In this document: piece after piece, positions 7,162 to 14,274 of the stretch
Numbering within the stretch: position 1 is the stretch's first letter
How the letters are laid out: the number at the start of each line of letters is the position of its first letter
Origin: a virus
Length of the DNA: 44,675 bases
Direction: 5' to 3' (one strand)
IMG/VR virus record: IMGVR_UViG_3300037193_001356
Location: 1-44,675 of that record
Notes under the pieces: generated by a model
Database searches by the model: none
What the model was told of the DNA's origin: nothing
Seen by the model: the letters and a program-made list of their open reading frames with translations, nothing else
Program-made: the position numbers and the translations under genes

Positions 7162-7583
7162 GCGTCGACCTTAACCAGCTCCGCCAGCTGCGGAGATCCG
7201 GGGAGGACATTGGCGATCACCTGGAGCCCCTCCAGGGTTTCTGGATCCCCATCCCAGTGGGCAGCGCAGCAGCAGCATCCAGAATCCGGCATGTACTCCC
7301 GGTACTGCTCCAAGAGCGCCTCCAGTACGGGTCGCGCGGGGACCGCCTCTGGGGCGTCATCCGGCAGAATAAACCGCTTCGCCGCATCCCGGTCGAGGCA
7401 GCATCCACACGACTTCCACACCCCCACGGTCTTCACGCCAGTGGTCGCCCTGAAGGCGCGTTCCGCGTCGCCGCACCAGTCAAGCCGTTCGGCCTGCTGC
7501 TTCACGGCATCGCGCAGGGTGACGAGATTGACCATCGCCGGGGCCTCGGTCACGGTCGATTCCTTTCGGCAGGTATCGTTCAT
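7158..7583 (-). CDS. Cysteine-rich cytoplasmic protein of unknown function
   Basis: 141 aa, not recognised. It contains two Cys clusters, WKSCGCCLDRD and SGCCCCAAHWDGD, plus WCGDAERAFRA; this suggests metal binding. No signal peptide or membrane segment is seen. The start is set by TATAGT plus six bases directly before the ATG at 7583, rather than a longer frame beginning upstream. It is coupled to the secreted inhibitor gene downstream, so the pair forms an accessory cassette between the small and large terminase genes. Confidence 0.7.
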   Translation of the reverse strand: MNDTCRKESTVTEAPAMVNLVTLRDAVKQQAERLDWCGDAERAFRATTGVKTVGVWKSCGCCLDRDAAKRFILPDDAPEAVPARPVLEALLEQYREYMPDSGCCCCAAHWDGDPETLEGLQVIANVLPGSPQLAELVKVDA

Positions 7584-7598
7584 ACAGCCACTATAGCA
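7584..7598 (-). promoter_or_regulatory. Leaderless promoter of Cys-rich/inhibitor cassette
   Basis: Minus-strand TGC-TATAGT (box 7595-7590), six bases, then ATG at 7583. Confidence 0.75.
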
Positions 7599-7602
7599 GA
7601 GG

Positions 7603-7956
7603 TTACCCAGTCTCGCCACGCCGTTCCGCGCGCCTCGCAGCGAGCTCGTCAGCCTTGCTGGCCACCGGCGCCGCCACCTCTTGCCCCAGAGCCTTGCTCA
7701 GTTCGGCCAGCAGGCCCTTGAGCGCGGTCGCCTGCTGGCGCGCCTCGGCCAGCGGGGCGTTGATGACCACCTCGGCATAGCCGGGCGGCATCCGGTCGAG
7801 CACCTGGATCCACGCCGCCGGGTCGCCCTGGAGTACGGCATCCAGGTGCTCCAGGCGCTCCACGATCAGGACCGCCTCATCGGCCAGCGCGCGCGGGATG
7901 CCGGTCAGGGTGTCCCGCTTGATCTCGCCGGCCAGGCGGTTCGCGCGCTCACCCAC
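7603..7956 (-). CDS. Terminase small subunit
   Basis: 117 aa, mostly helical. The pattern LADEAVLIVERLEHLDAVLQGDPAAWIQVLDRMPPG followed by VVINAPLAEARQQATALKGLLAELSKALG is the usual wording of actinophage small terminase subunits, which recognise the packaging site and stimulate the large subunit. GTG start at 7956 lies inside the end of the 58-aa membrane protein gene (8-base overlap). It is separated from the large terminase by the two cargo cassettes, which is unusual since the two are normally adjacent. Confidence 0.75.
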   Translation of the reverse strand: MGERANRLAGEIKRDTLTGIPRALADEAVLIVERLEHLDAVLQGDPAAWIQVLDRMPPGYAEVVINAPLAEARQQATALKGLLAELSKALGQEVAAPVASKADELAARRAERRGETG

Positions 7957-8125
7957 CGAACATCACTCCAGCGATCACCGTGCCGAGCAGAAAAGCCAGC
8001 ATGCCGGCTGCCGCGAACAGGGGCCAGAAGTCGCGCTTGTCCAGCTTGACCGGCCGGCGATCGCCCCGGGTCAGCTTCTCGTCGTAGACGAACGGCCCGA
8101 CCCTGAACCGGAAGCGCAGGCTCAC
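7949..8125 (-). CDS. Small membrane protein
   Basis: 58 aa starting at GTG 8125, which overlaps the preceding stop as GTGA. N-terminal 30 residues are strongly basic (SLRFRFRV, GDRRPVKLDKRD), followed by one transmembrane helix WPLFAAAGMLAFLLGTVIAGVMF. Likely a single-span inner-membrane protein with its basic end in the cytoplasm. Not recognised. Part of the operon that ends with the small terminase. Confidence 0.65.
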   Translation of the reverse strand: MSLRFRFRVGPFVYDEKLTRGDRRPVKLDKRDFWPLFAAAGMLAFLLGTVIAGVMFGG

Positions 8126-8304
8126 CGTTGGTCCTGTCCCGTCGGCTCCAGCGCGATGGTCAGGGTGTGCATGGTCCGGCCCGGGTACGTCGCGCCGGAC
8201 GGCCCGACTGCCCCGGTTTCGGATCGGACCCGCGTGATGGTGCCCCGGACCTCAGTCCCGTCCTGGAGCACCACCGTGACCGGGCCGCGCAGATTCAGGT
8301 TCAC
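8122..8304 (-). CDS. Small beta-rich protein of unknown function
   Basis: 60 aa from GTG 8304, overlapping the upstream stop (GTGA). The alternating sequence (PVTVVLQDGTEVRGTITRV, TMHTLTIALEP) suggests a small SH3- or Sm-like beta barrel. No cysteines, no signal. It lies in a tightly coupled run of four genes leading to the small terminase. Confidence 0.6.
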   Translation of the reverse strand: MNLNLRGPVTVVLQDGTEVRGTITRVRSETGAVGPSGATYPGRTMHTLTIALEPTGQDQR

Positions 8305-8654
8305 AGCTTCTCCCTCAGGGTCTCGACGATGGCCAGCAGGGCGTGCACCTGGGCGCCGGCCAGGGCTTGATCCACGGACAGGGTCACAGTGCCGTCGGAT
8401 CTGCGACTCTGTTGACCAATCTCGTCCATGATCTTGCGCGCTTCGCCAGCGTGCCAGCCGGCATCGCTGACCGGAACGTTCAGCGATGCGATTCGGCCTC
8501 CGGGGCCACGCGGGCGTTCCCGGAACAGGATTCCGGCGTTCTGCATGGAGCTGATCATGTCCTCAACCGTTCCTCCGTCCGCGTCGATGTCCTCCAGAGC
8601 CTCTCGCACTCTATCCATGGTCTTGACGTCATGATACGTCTCGTCGATTGGCAT
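8301..8654 (-). CDS. Hypothetical acidic protein
   Basis: 117 aa, not recognised: MPIDETYHDVKTMDRVREALEDIDADGG at the N-terminus and a helical C-terminus (SVDQALAGAQVHALLAIVETLREKL). The start at ATG 8654 is chosen because a TATAGT box lies seven bases upstream, although the frame remains open further up. First gene of the unit 8654-7603. Confidence 0.65.
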   Translation of the reverse strand: MPIDETYHDVKTMDRVREALEDIDADGGTVEDMISSMQNAGILFRERPRGPGGRIASLNVPVSDAGWHAGEARKIMDEIGQQSRRSDGTVTLSVDQALAGAQVHALLAIVETLREKL

Positions 8655-8670
8655 GCTGCCTACTATAGCA
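8655..8670 (-). promoter_or_regulatory. Leaderless promoter of small-terminase operon
   Basis: Minus-strand TGC-TATAGT (box 8667-8662) and seven bases before ATG 8654. One base longer than most members of the family. Confidence 0.65.
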
Positions 8671-8817
8671 GATGCATGACCACCCGTAGTCACGTTCCGG
8701 GCCCATTTGCTCACGCTGTGAGGGGGGAAATAGCGCGATAGGAGCTGGGGGTCGTACCATGTCCGTTTTGACGCCTTTCCCCCACCCCCCGGGCATTCGC
8801 GCTCCATAGCTATACAC
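8671..8817. other. Non-coding stretch upstream of small-terminase operon
   Basis: About 150 bases without a convincing gene. It holds a small perfect hairpin (CTCAC-GCT-GTGAG near 8712-8724) next to a G-run, and C-runs near 8776-8792. Its place between an HNH nuclease and the terminase genes is where packaging sites (cos/pac) are often found; no site can be defined from sequence alone. Confidence 0.4.
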
Positions 8818-9114
8818 CTATGCGAGCCAATCCTGAGAACGAATAGGAGGAACAGATACCTGTACTATTCCTTTACCCTTCCTCCCATTGCATGACCTAC
8901 ACAGCACAGCAAAGGGACCAGCAGGATCACCACCTTGAGCCACAGGTAGTACGTGGTCAGCGGTGAGGTCCATAGAGGGGTGCCTCGGTACCTGGTACCC
9001 GGGACACCACATACCCTCTGTCTGTATCCACGCCTGCACAGCGGCTCTCCGTAGCACCCGGAGTGCGTTGCTACCCGCTCCGTGCAGATCCTGCCTCCGT
9101 GGACTACCCCCCAT
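8818..9114 (-). CDS. HNH endonuclease
   Basis: 98 aa. The HNH core is LTADHVLPVAQGGDPAGPFAVLCRSCNGRKG (Asp53-His54 pair, Cys72-x2-Cys75-Asn76) with a further Cys at 37. HNH proteins beside terminase genes cooperate with the terminase in DNA packaging in many phages (family knowledge), and the order here fits. ATG 9114 is preferred over an in-frame start at 9123 because GGAGGTG lies exactly six bases upstream. A hairpin terminator precedes it, so it may have its own weak promoter or depend on read-through. Confidence 0.85.
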   Translation of the reverse strand: MGGSPRRQDLHGAGSNALRVLRRAAVQAWIQTEGMWCPGYQVPRHPSMDLTADHVLPVAQGGDPAGPFAVLCRSCNGRKGKGIVQVSVPPIRSQDWLA

Positions 9115-9136
9115 CAGGACCACCTCCGGACAGCAC

Positions 9137-9177
9137 GATGCCCGTGCGCGGACGGGACGGAACGCGGCACGGGCATC
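9137..9177 (-). terminator. Hairpin between 155-aa gene and HNH nuclease
   Basis: Perfect 11-bp stem, 9137-9147 with 9167-9177, loop of 19 bases. Located 11 bases past the stop of the 155-aa gene. No U-run follows. Confidence 0.6.
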
Positions 9178-9187
9178 GGGGTATGGA

Positions 9188-9655
9188 TCACGCTATCAGG
9201 CCCGGATAGATCCATGGCGCGTGCCAGGGAGCGGTCCCTTGGGGCTTACCGATCATCGTCTCGTAGAAGGCGCTCACCGTGGCGCACATCCGGGGCCGCC
9301 CGTCCATGCGCCATACGCAGAGCGTGTCCCAGGCCCACGAGGCGCCATGGTCCACGTACACGGCCACAGCCCGCTGACGCCCATTCTCACGCGCCATACG
9401 GACGGCCAGGCTCTCCCTGGGCTCCGTGCCGGGCGTGCCGAGGCTTCCGTGCGGGATCCAGCCCTTGGCGTAGGTGACCATCACGGACCAGCCGGCCATG
9501 GACATGGTCCGCTCCATGTCCCGAACCGCGCGCTTGACCGGACCGGGCACGCCGTCACGAGAAGAGATCAGGGGCGCCGGGTATCGCTCCACCTCCGGCT
9601 GAGGGGCGGCCGGGCCCAGGCCGATCCCACCACCGGCGTAGAACGCGTCAGGCAT
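9188..9655 (-). CDS. Hypothetical protein
   Basis: 155 aa, not recognised. Mixed alpha/beta with aromatic-rich stretches (GWSVMVTYAKGWIPHGSLG, AVAVYVDHGASWAWDTLCVWRMDGRPRM). ATG 9655 follows the small zinc-finger-like gene after two bases. It belongs to the endonuclease VII operon. Confidence 0.65.
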   Translation of the reverse strand: MPDAFYAGGGIGLGPAAPQPEVERYPAPLISSRDGVPGPVKRAVRDMERTMSMAGWSVMVTYAKGWIPHGSLGTPGTEPRESLAVRMARENGRQRAVAVYVDHGASWAWDTLCVWRMDGRPRMCATVSAFYETMIGKPQGTAPWHAPWIYPGLIA

Positions 9656-9657
9656 GG

Positions 9658-9831
9658 TCAGTGACCAGCATGGTATTCGACCTCACCAGTGCAAGAGCGC
9701 GATTTGTCCAGGTGCTCCGCATCCGGGTGCCCGCACCGACAAACAGAAAGATCATTCCACGTATACCAATGGTGGAATTTGAGGCACGAGCAAAGATCGA
9801 CCGTTGTAGTTGATGCCTGATCAGTGTCCAC
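9658..9831 (-). CDS. Small Cys/His protein, probable zinc finger
   Basis: 57 aa starting at GTG 9831, which lies within the last codons of endonuclease VII (11-base overlap). Residues include DLCSCLKFHHWY and VCRCGHPDAEHLDKSRSCTG: two Cys-x-Cys pairs, clustered His, and a further Cys, in line with a treble-clef or ribbon fold. A longer frame on the same strand over this interval lacks this organisation and is rejected. Function unknown; small zinc proteins of this style are frequent in actinophage replication regions. Confidence 0.65.
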   Translation of the reverse strand: MDTDQASTTTVDLCSCLKFHHWYTWNDLSVCRCGHPDAEHLDKSRSCTGEVEYHAGH

Positions 9832-10324
9832 CGCGATCCACCGTCTTCAGTCCAAGCACGGCGGACAGGTGACCATCCCGATCCGGGAACGGGCGGTTCG
9901 CTTTCTCCTCCCACCAGTTCACGCCGGCCATGGCGGCGAACACCAGCTGGGCGGGCGGCTTCTCCAGGTAGTCCACGGCACGGCGGAGCTGGTGCACGTC
10001 CAGCCAGCCGATGATCCGGTTGCAGGTGCGGTCACCGCCTGTGCAGAGCAGCCCCCGTACGGCCTGCCTGGTGGCGCCCAGGGCGTGGTTGTGGTCCACG
10101 CCGAGCCGGCGCCCACCACGGCCCTGCGGATCGTCCGGGTTCTTGCCCTTGGCGGTCCGGCAGATGTAACAGGCGCCGTGCTGGGCGCGATACAGGTCGC
10201 GGTAGTCCTGCGGCGTGAGTCCGTACAGGGTGAGGGCGCTGGCGTAGAACTTGCGCCACGCCACCACCGTGCGGGCATTCATGCCACGCGGTGGTGTCCA
10301 GGTCAGTCCCGTCTCGGTGGTCAT
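9821..10324 (-). CDS. Recombination endonuclease VII-like (Holliday junction resolvase)
   Basis: 167 aa. Family signature clearly present: HGACYICRTAKGK (Cys52, Cys55), LGVDHNHALGATRQAVRGLLC (Asp77-His78-Asn79-His80, Cys94) and CNRIIGWL (Cys101). The four cysteines bind a structural zinc and the DHNH set is the beta-beta-alpha metal nuclease site. In phages this enzyme resolves branched DNA before packaging. ATG 10324 overlaps the upstream stop as TGATG; the long upstream extension of the frame is a shadow. Confidence 0.9.
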   Translation of the reverse strand: MTTETGLTWTPPRGMNARTVVAWRKFYASALTLYGLTPQDYRDLYRAQHGACYICRTAKGKNPDDPQGRGGRRLGVDHNHALGATRQAVRGLLCTGGDRTCNRIIGWLDVHQLRRAVDYLEKPPAQLVFAAMAGVNWWEEKANRPFPDRDGHLSAVLGLKTVDRGGH

Positions 10325-10668
10325 CACTGCCCCTGCGGCACCCGGTAGAACGTCCGGCGCCGGATGCCCCGCGTGGTGGTGGCGGGCCGGTGGGTGCGCT
10401 CCAGGATGCCGGCTGTGGCCGCCCTGGTGAACAGGGTGACCATGGTGCTGTCCTTGAGGTTGGATACCTTCGCCGAGCGCGCCGCGAGCTCCACGCCGTC
10501 CAGGTACTCCGTGCCGGCGGCGGCCAGCTCCCTCCACGCGGCGGCCCACGCCTTTCCGAGGTCCGTGTTCGGGTCCGGGTACACCCCCGCCGAGGTGGCG
10601 GGACGTGCGCGCCGGGGCGCGTATTCGGGCTTGTTGAAGGTGGGCGGCTCGCTCGTGATTGCGTTCAT
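10324..10668 (-). CDS. Hypothetical protein with winged-helix-like C-terminus
   Basis: 114 aa. The N-terminal 35 residues are Pro/Arg rich and probably disordered. Residues ~55-110 (DGVELAARSAKVSNLKDSTMVTLF, AATAGILERTHRP, RRRTFYRVP) have the layout of a winged-helix domain with a basic wing. The start at ATG 10668 is set by TATAGT six bases upstream. It heads the operon containing endonuclease VII. A DNA-binding role is inferred. Confidence 0.65.
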   Translation of the reverse strand: MNAITSEPPTFNKPEYAPRRARPATSAGVYPDPNTDLGKAWAAAWRELAAAGTEYLDGVELAARSAKVSNLKDSTMVTLFTRAATAGILERTHRPATTTRGIRRRTFYRVPQGQ

Positions 10669-10683
10669 AACGCTACTATAGCT
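10669..10683 (-). promoter_or_regulatory. Leaderless promoter overlapping upstream stop codon
   Basis: Minus-strand TATAGT at 10680-10675, six bases, ATG 10668. The extended -10 reads AGC rather than TGC. A TTGCCG hexamer lies 17 bases further upstream. The TAG in the box is the stop codon of the 147-aa gene. Confidence 0.75.
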
Positions 10684-11119
10684 GGTCAAGGCACGAACGG
10701 CAATCGATCAGGGTCTTGTCTTGGTGGATGCGTACCCGCTTCGGGCCGCGCGCCTCACCCACGACGCGACACGCGCTCACCCACCGCGTGGCATTCCAGG
10801 CGGCGAAGTGAACCGGTGCCGGGATGAGCGCGCCCGTGTGATGGTGCACCACCAGGCCGGTACGGATCATCTCTCTGATCGCGGTGGACAGGAAGGTTCC
10901 GTTCAGGCCGGAGCCTTCCGGGGCGTACCACCGACCGTTGCCGGCCATGTGCATCTCCGCCCCGCGCTCCAGGGCCAGTATGAGGCGGGCGACGAACAGG
11001 TCATCCACACCGTGCGCCCACCGCGCCCCGGGCGTGAGGAGGTCCTCGGGAACGGCATGGGCGCCGGCACGCTCAATCAGCCGGCGGTCAGCATCGGTGA
11101 GGAGGTTCTCGATGTTCAT
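10676..11119 (-). CDS. Hypothetical protein
   Basis: 147 aa, not recognised. Helical N-terminus (LTDADRRLIERAGAHAVPEDLLTPG) and a middle that may be a winged helix (GLNGTFLSTAIREMIRTGLVVHHH); late Cys pair CRSC. ATG 11119 overlaps the preceding stop (ATGA). Its own last two codons are CTA-TAG, supplied by the -10 box of the next promoter. Confidence 0.65.
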   Translation of the reverse strand: MNIENLLTDADRRLIERAGAHAVPEDLLTPGARWAHGVDDLFVARLILALERGAEMHMAGNGRWYAPEGSGLNGTFLSTAIREMIRTGLVVHHHTGALIPAPVHFAAWNATRWVSACRVVGEARGPKRVRIHQDKTLIDCRSCLDQL

Positions 11120-11355
11120 GACTCGCTCACTCGGTACAGCCTTCCGTGCCTGCTCTCCTCGGCCACCTCGACCCCCGCCATGGTGCTGAGGTAGCGACCG
11201 ATCGAAAGAGACGGATCGCGCTTCACCTGCCTTGCTCGCCAGAGACGGGGCGGCAGCTCTCGCAGGACGATGTCCCTGGCAACGTCTACGGCCTTGAACG
11301 GCCGCTCTCCGTAAACCCTCCGCAGCACCGTCAGGAAATCACTCTCATCGCTCAT
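11116..11355 (-). CDS. Small winged-helix-like protein next to origin candidate
   Basis: 79 aa: FLTVLRRVYGERPFKAVDVARDIV, RDPSLSIGRYLSTMAGVEV, RLYRVSES. The layout is that of a small winged-helix domain like those found as DNA-binding appendages of phage primases. It is the first gene after the large inverted repeat at 11406-11541, so it may act there or be regulated from there (inference). A purine-rich GAGAGAGTAGAGAT run precedes ATG 11355; no TATAGT box is in register. Confidence 0.6.
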   Translation of the reverse strand: MSDESDFLTVLRRVYGERPFKAVDVARDIVLRELPPRLWRARQVKRDPSLSIGRYLSTMAGVEVAEESRHGRLYRVSES

Positions 11356-11405
11356 ATCTCTACTCTCTCATTTCCCTCACTTCTTCGCAAGCCAGGCTGG
11401 GCAGC

Positions 11406-11541
11406 GGCGGCCGTGTGACAAGTGACAAGTGAGACAACTCTAGGCACTCTTATCACGCGCGTGGAGATTCAAAATGTCCTGAATTGATAATCACCAGGGG
11501 GCCGCAAAGTTGTCTCACTTGTCACTTGTCACACGGCCGCC
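11406..11541. repeat. 34-bp perfect inverted repeat with iteron-like arms; candidate replication origin
   Basis: Arms 11406-11439 and 11508-11541 are exact reverse complements. Each arm contains the tandem word GTGACAA-GTGACAA-GTGAGACAA. The 68-base centre is more AT rich than its surroundings (around AAAATGTCCTGAATTGATAA) and contains a smaller TTATCA/TGATAA pair. It lies between the terminator of the primase-polymerase operon and a small winged-helix gene, with no coding potential. These are features expected of a replication origin or a protein-bound cruciform; function inferred. Confidence 0.75.
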
Positions 11542-11556
11542 ATGACGTATGCATAC

Positions 11557-11598
11557 AAACCGGGACAGCAGGCCATCGCCGGCAAGCTGTCCCGGTTT
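11557..11598 (-). terminator. Terminator of the primase-polymerase operon
   Basis: Perfect 13-bp stem, 11557-11569 with 11586-11598, beginning 8 bases after the primase stop. The distal arm ends in TTT on the transcribed strand. It separates the operon from the inverted repeat. Confidence 0.75.
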
Positions 11599-11605
11599 GA
11601 TCTTG

Positions 11606-14263
11606 CTAACTGGTCGGTGGCTCACGCCTGTCCACGCGCCAGGTCATACCGTCCCTGGTCTTGCCGTCCATTCGGATGACCAGTTGCGCTCCGTCGTCCA
11701 GGGTGACCCACCTCCCCAGGCGATGCCTGAGCCAGTAACCGAAGCTCTTGCGCCCTTCCGCCTCGGACCGGGACAGCTTCGCCAGAGTGGACACCGGTAG
11801 CCAGTCCCTGGAGTCGAACACCATCTCTCCGGCGTCCGGAGCCAATGCCTGGGCTGAAGTCCAGGTAGACCCCCCAAACTTCTCCCACAGATGATCAAGA
11901 ACTTGCGCCAGGCCGTCATCGTCCCCGCCGCCAGCCGCGCGCTTGCCCGACTCTTGATCGAACCCGCCAGCCACACCCGCCTGTGCCAGGATCCCGCCCA
12001 CGGCCCTCTCCCACGCCGCGAAACCGTCCGACTGGCGCCGCACTGGCCCATCCCTACCCGCGACCACCCACGACCGGATGAGGACCAGCAGGGACCACAA
12101 GATCTCATTGCGGTGCTCCGCCACCCAGCGGGGCAGGTCCTTGATCGCGAAGTCAGTGCGCGCCTCCGGATTGGCCATGTCCGGATCGATCATGATGGTG
12201 ACGGTCCGGCGCACAAGGTCGCCGCCCAGCACCATGTTGTTGCCCGTGACCACCCAGAGCCGGTCGTTGACGTAGCTCAGGTTGCTGCTCTTGCCCAACT
12301 CCCGTTCCTGGATCTCGCCCTGGGCGGTGAGCAGCCCCGCGAGTACCGAGGACCTCAGCTGGCCGGTCACGTTGTCCAGCACCACCACCGGGGCGGACGT
12401 GGTGCTGAGGATCGAGCTGGTCATCTTGCGCCACTCCGCCTCCTCATCCGGCACCTCCGAGCGGAGCACCGAGCCGTGGATGATGCCGGCGATGTGCGCC
12501 AGCAGACTCTTGCCGCTGCCTGGCTGGTGCGCGGAGATGCCGAACATCTTGTAGGTGGGCGGAGTGATCTGGCGCATCAGCGGCGTCAGTAGCAGACCGA
12601 TGTAGTTGGCCCGGTCCTCATCGGTGGCGAACGGGAATCCGTCGATCATTCGGTGCACCATATTGAACGCGGTGGCCAGATCCACTTCGCTGGGCTCATC
12701 CGGCACGGCCGGTACGTTCACCCCCTCGCCCGGCAGGTAGAGGTAGCCCGTGGCGGCGTCGTAACCAGGCTCAGCGAGCACGCTGCCGTCCGCGCGGACC
12801 ATCGGGGTATGCGTGATGCCCCTGAGCTTCCTGAGCCCGCTGAGGGCCTCTGGAGCGTTCACCACGGCCTTGGCGGCGGCGAGCGGGAACATGGCCGGCA
12901 CCTCGATGGTCTCCGGGCTGTCCTTCTTGACCTTCTGGAGCTTGTAGCAGGCGTACAGGAACTGGAGCTTGGCGGCCAGGGTGTCCGGCGTGACCGGCCT
13001 GATCTCCGCCGGTCCGTTGTCCCCGGTCTCCGGGGCCGGAACGTAACCCAGCTCACTGACCCGGGGCGTATGCACCACCTGGCCGGACCGGGCGAAGAAG
13101 CCGGCGAGCCTGCCCTGGCCCAGCTCCTGCTGCAGCCAGTACGCCATCGTGGCCGCGCTCTCCACCAGCAGGCGGGGGTAGGCTCCATCAACGGTTTCAG
13201 TAGACGGCGCACCATAAACCTGGCCAGCTACTCCACCGACCATGTCAGCTGTAACGATGGCTCCGATCGGCTGCACCTCCCACGGCTCCAGCGCACCCCT
13301 GGCCAGGCCCTCCGTGATGACGCCGGCCGCCGTCCACTTCTTGCCGTGGGCCAGATTCCATGCGTCGGAGTGGTGCGGGTTGTCCTTGATCGAGTCGGTG
13401 AGGTACGCGACCGCCTCCTCCTCTTCTAGGTGGCCACCGGCCACGAACCGGCCGAGACACCGAGCCGCGCCGCCGAGCGTGCTGTTGATCTCGCCGGGTA
13501 CGGCGTCGCGCACCCGCTGACACTGCTCGGTGATGATCCGGTCTGCTGCTTCGGAAGTGAGCACGTCAGCGGCCGGCTCGAAGAGATCATCCTCATCTAG
13601 CGCAACGGTAGCGTCCAAGATGGTGCGATCCCCGGTGGGCGCCAAGATGGTCCGGCGTGGCGCCCTCTTCGCCTGGCACAGCTCGATCAGGGCGTCCAGG
13701 GCAGGATCAAAACCGCGTCCGTGGATGAGAATCTGCTGCTCCGGCTCCACCTCCCACCGGTATGCCACGTCCTGGCCCTTGTTCGGCCCGTATTTGCTGG
13801 TGCGCACGGTCGGGGCCAGGAAGATGAACCCTCGCCCCTCGCCCTGGTCATCGCCGGCCTGAAGGTCCACGCCTTTGACCGGCGAACCCTTGACCAGGTG
13901 GGTACGGGCGATAAGCCAGTGATTGCCGTCGCTGGGGGTCGCCTGCTGGCCGTAGGTACGAATGCCGGTCACGGCTGTGCCCGCGAGCGCCGAGATGTCA
14001 CCGCCGTTGCGAGGGTCAAAGTCGAGCACATCGAAGACCACGCCGGTGACCATGCACAGAGCCATCCCGGGCCGCCACCGGTCGATCCAGTTGTGGGAGG
14101 TCTGCCCAGGCCGGGTGTGCTGCCAGTTCTTCGGCAGCATGGTCACGTAGTCGCCGGTGAGGCTGTCCCGGAAGGCGCTGAAGATCGGTGCGCCCATGTC
14201 CGCCAGGTGGTGGGCGACCTTCAGGGCATCTTGCTGTTCTGTTGTCAAGTCGGTCATTGACAC
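11606..14263 (-). CDS. Bifunctional primase-polymerase with C-terminal helicase/ATPase
   Basis: 885 aa, the main replication protein. Residues ~1-190 are a PrimPol domain: VVFDVLDFDPRNGGD (acidic metal ligands near 78-83) and SDGNHWLIA (His115). A linker at 222-230 carries DEDDLFEP, a motif shared with three other proteins here. The C-terminal half has an ATPase: HQPGSGKSLLAH (Walker A, ~581-587) and APVVVLDN (Walker B, ~625-631), with TGNNMV as a sensor. GTG 14263 is preferred to ATG 14257 because AGGAG lies 8-9 bases upstream. It would synthesise primers and unwind at the origin, which probably lies just downstream. Confidence 0.88.
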   Translation of the reverse strand: MSMTDLTTEQQDALKVAHHLADMGAPIFSAFRDSLTGDYVTMLPKNWQHTRPGQTSHNWIDRWRPGMALCMVTGVVFDVLDFDPRNGGDISALAGTAVTGIRTYGQQATPSDGNHWLIARTHLVKGSPVKGVDLQAGDDQGEGRGFIFLAPTVRTSKYGPNKGQDVAYRWEVEPEQQILIHGRGFDPALDALIELCQAKRAPRRTILAPTGDRTILDATVALDEDDLFEPAADVLTSEAADRIITEQCQRVRDAVPGEINSTLGGAARCLGRFVAGGHLEEEEAVAYLTDSIKDNPHHSDAWNLAHGKKWTAAGVITEGLARGALEPWEVQPIGAIVTADMVGGVAGQVYGAPSTETVDGAYPRLLVESAATMAYWLQQELGQGRLAGFFARSGQVVHTPRVSELGYVPAPETGDNGPAEIRPVTPDTLAAKLQFLYACYKLQKVKKDSPETIEVPAMFPLAAAKAVVNAPEALSGLRKLRGITHTPMVRADGSVLAEPGYDAATGYLYLPGEGVNVPAVPDEPSEVDLATAFNMVHRMIDGFPFATDEDRANYIGLLLTPLMRQITPPTYKMFGISAHQPGSGKSLLAHIAGIIHGSVLRSEVPDEEAEWRKMTSSILSTTSAPVVVLDNVTGQLRSSVLAGLLTAQGEIQERELGKSSNLSYVNDRLWVVTGNNMVLGGDLVRRTVTIMIDPDMANPEARTDFAIKDLPRWVAEHRNEILWSLLVLIRSWVVAGRDGPVRRQSDGFAAWERAVGGILAQAGVAGGFDQESGKRAAGGGDDDGLAQVLDHLWEKFGGSTWTSAQALAPDAGEMVFDSRDWLPVSTLAKLSRSEAEGRKSFGYWLRHRLGRWVTLDDGAQLVIRMDGKTRDGMTWRVDRREPPTS

Positions 14264-14274
14264 GTGGTAATCTC

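Noticed and set aside
8629-8817. Minus-strand frames covering 8655-8817 (62 codons and an N-terminal extension of the 117-aa gene)
   Set aside because: No ribosome site, unusual composition, and the TATAGT promoter in register with ATG 8654 argues that the region is upstream non-coding DNA.
9648-9914. 88-codon minus-strand frame overlapping the 57-aa Cys/His gene
   Set aside because: The overlapping GTG frame at 9831-9658 has clear Cys-x-Cys and CGH patterns and gene-overlap spacing; the longer frame has none.
11406-11541. The large inverted repeat as ends of an insertion sequence or MITE
   Set aside because: The enclosed 68 bases contain no gene and no target-site duplication is visible around the arms; the iteron structure fits an origin or binding site better.
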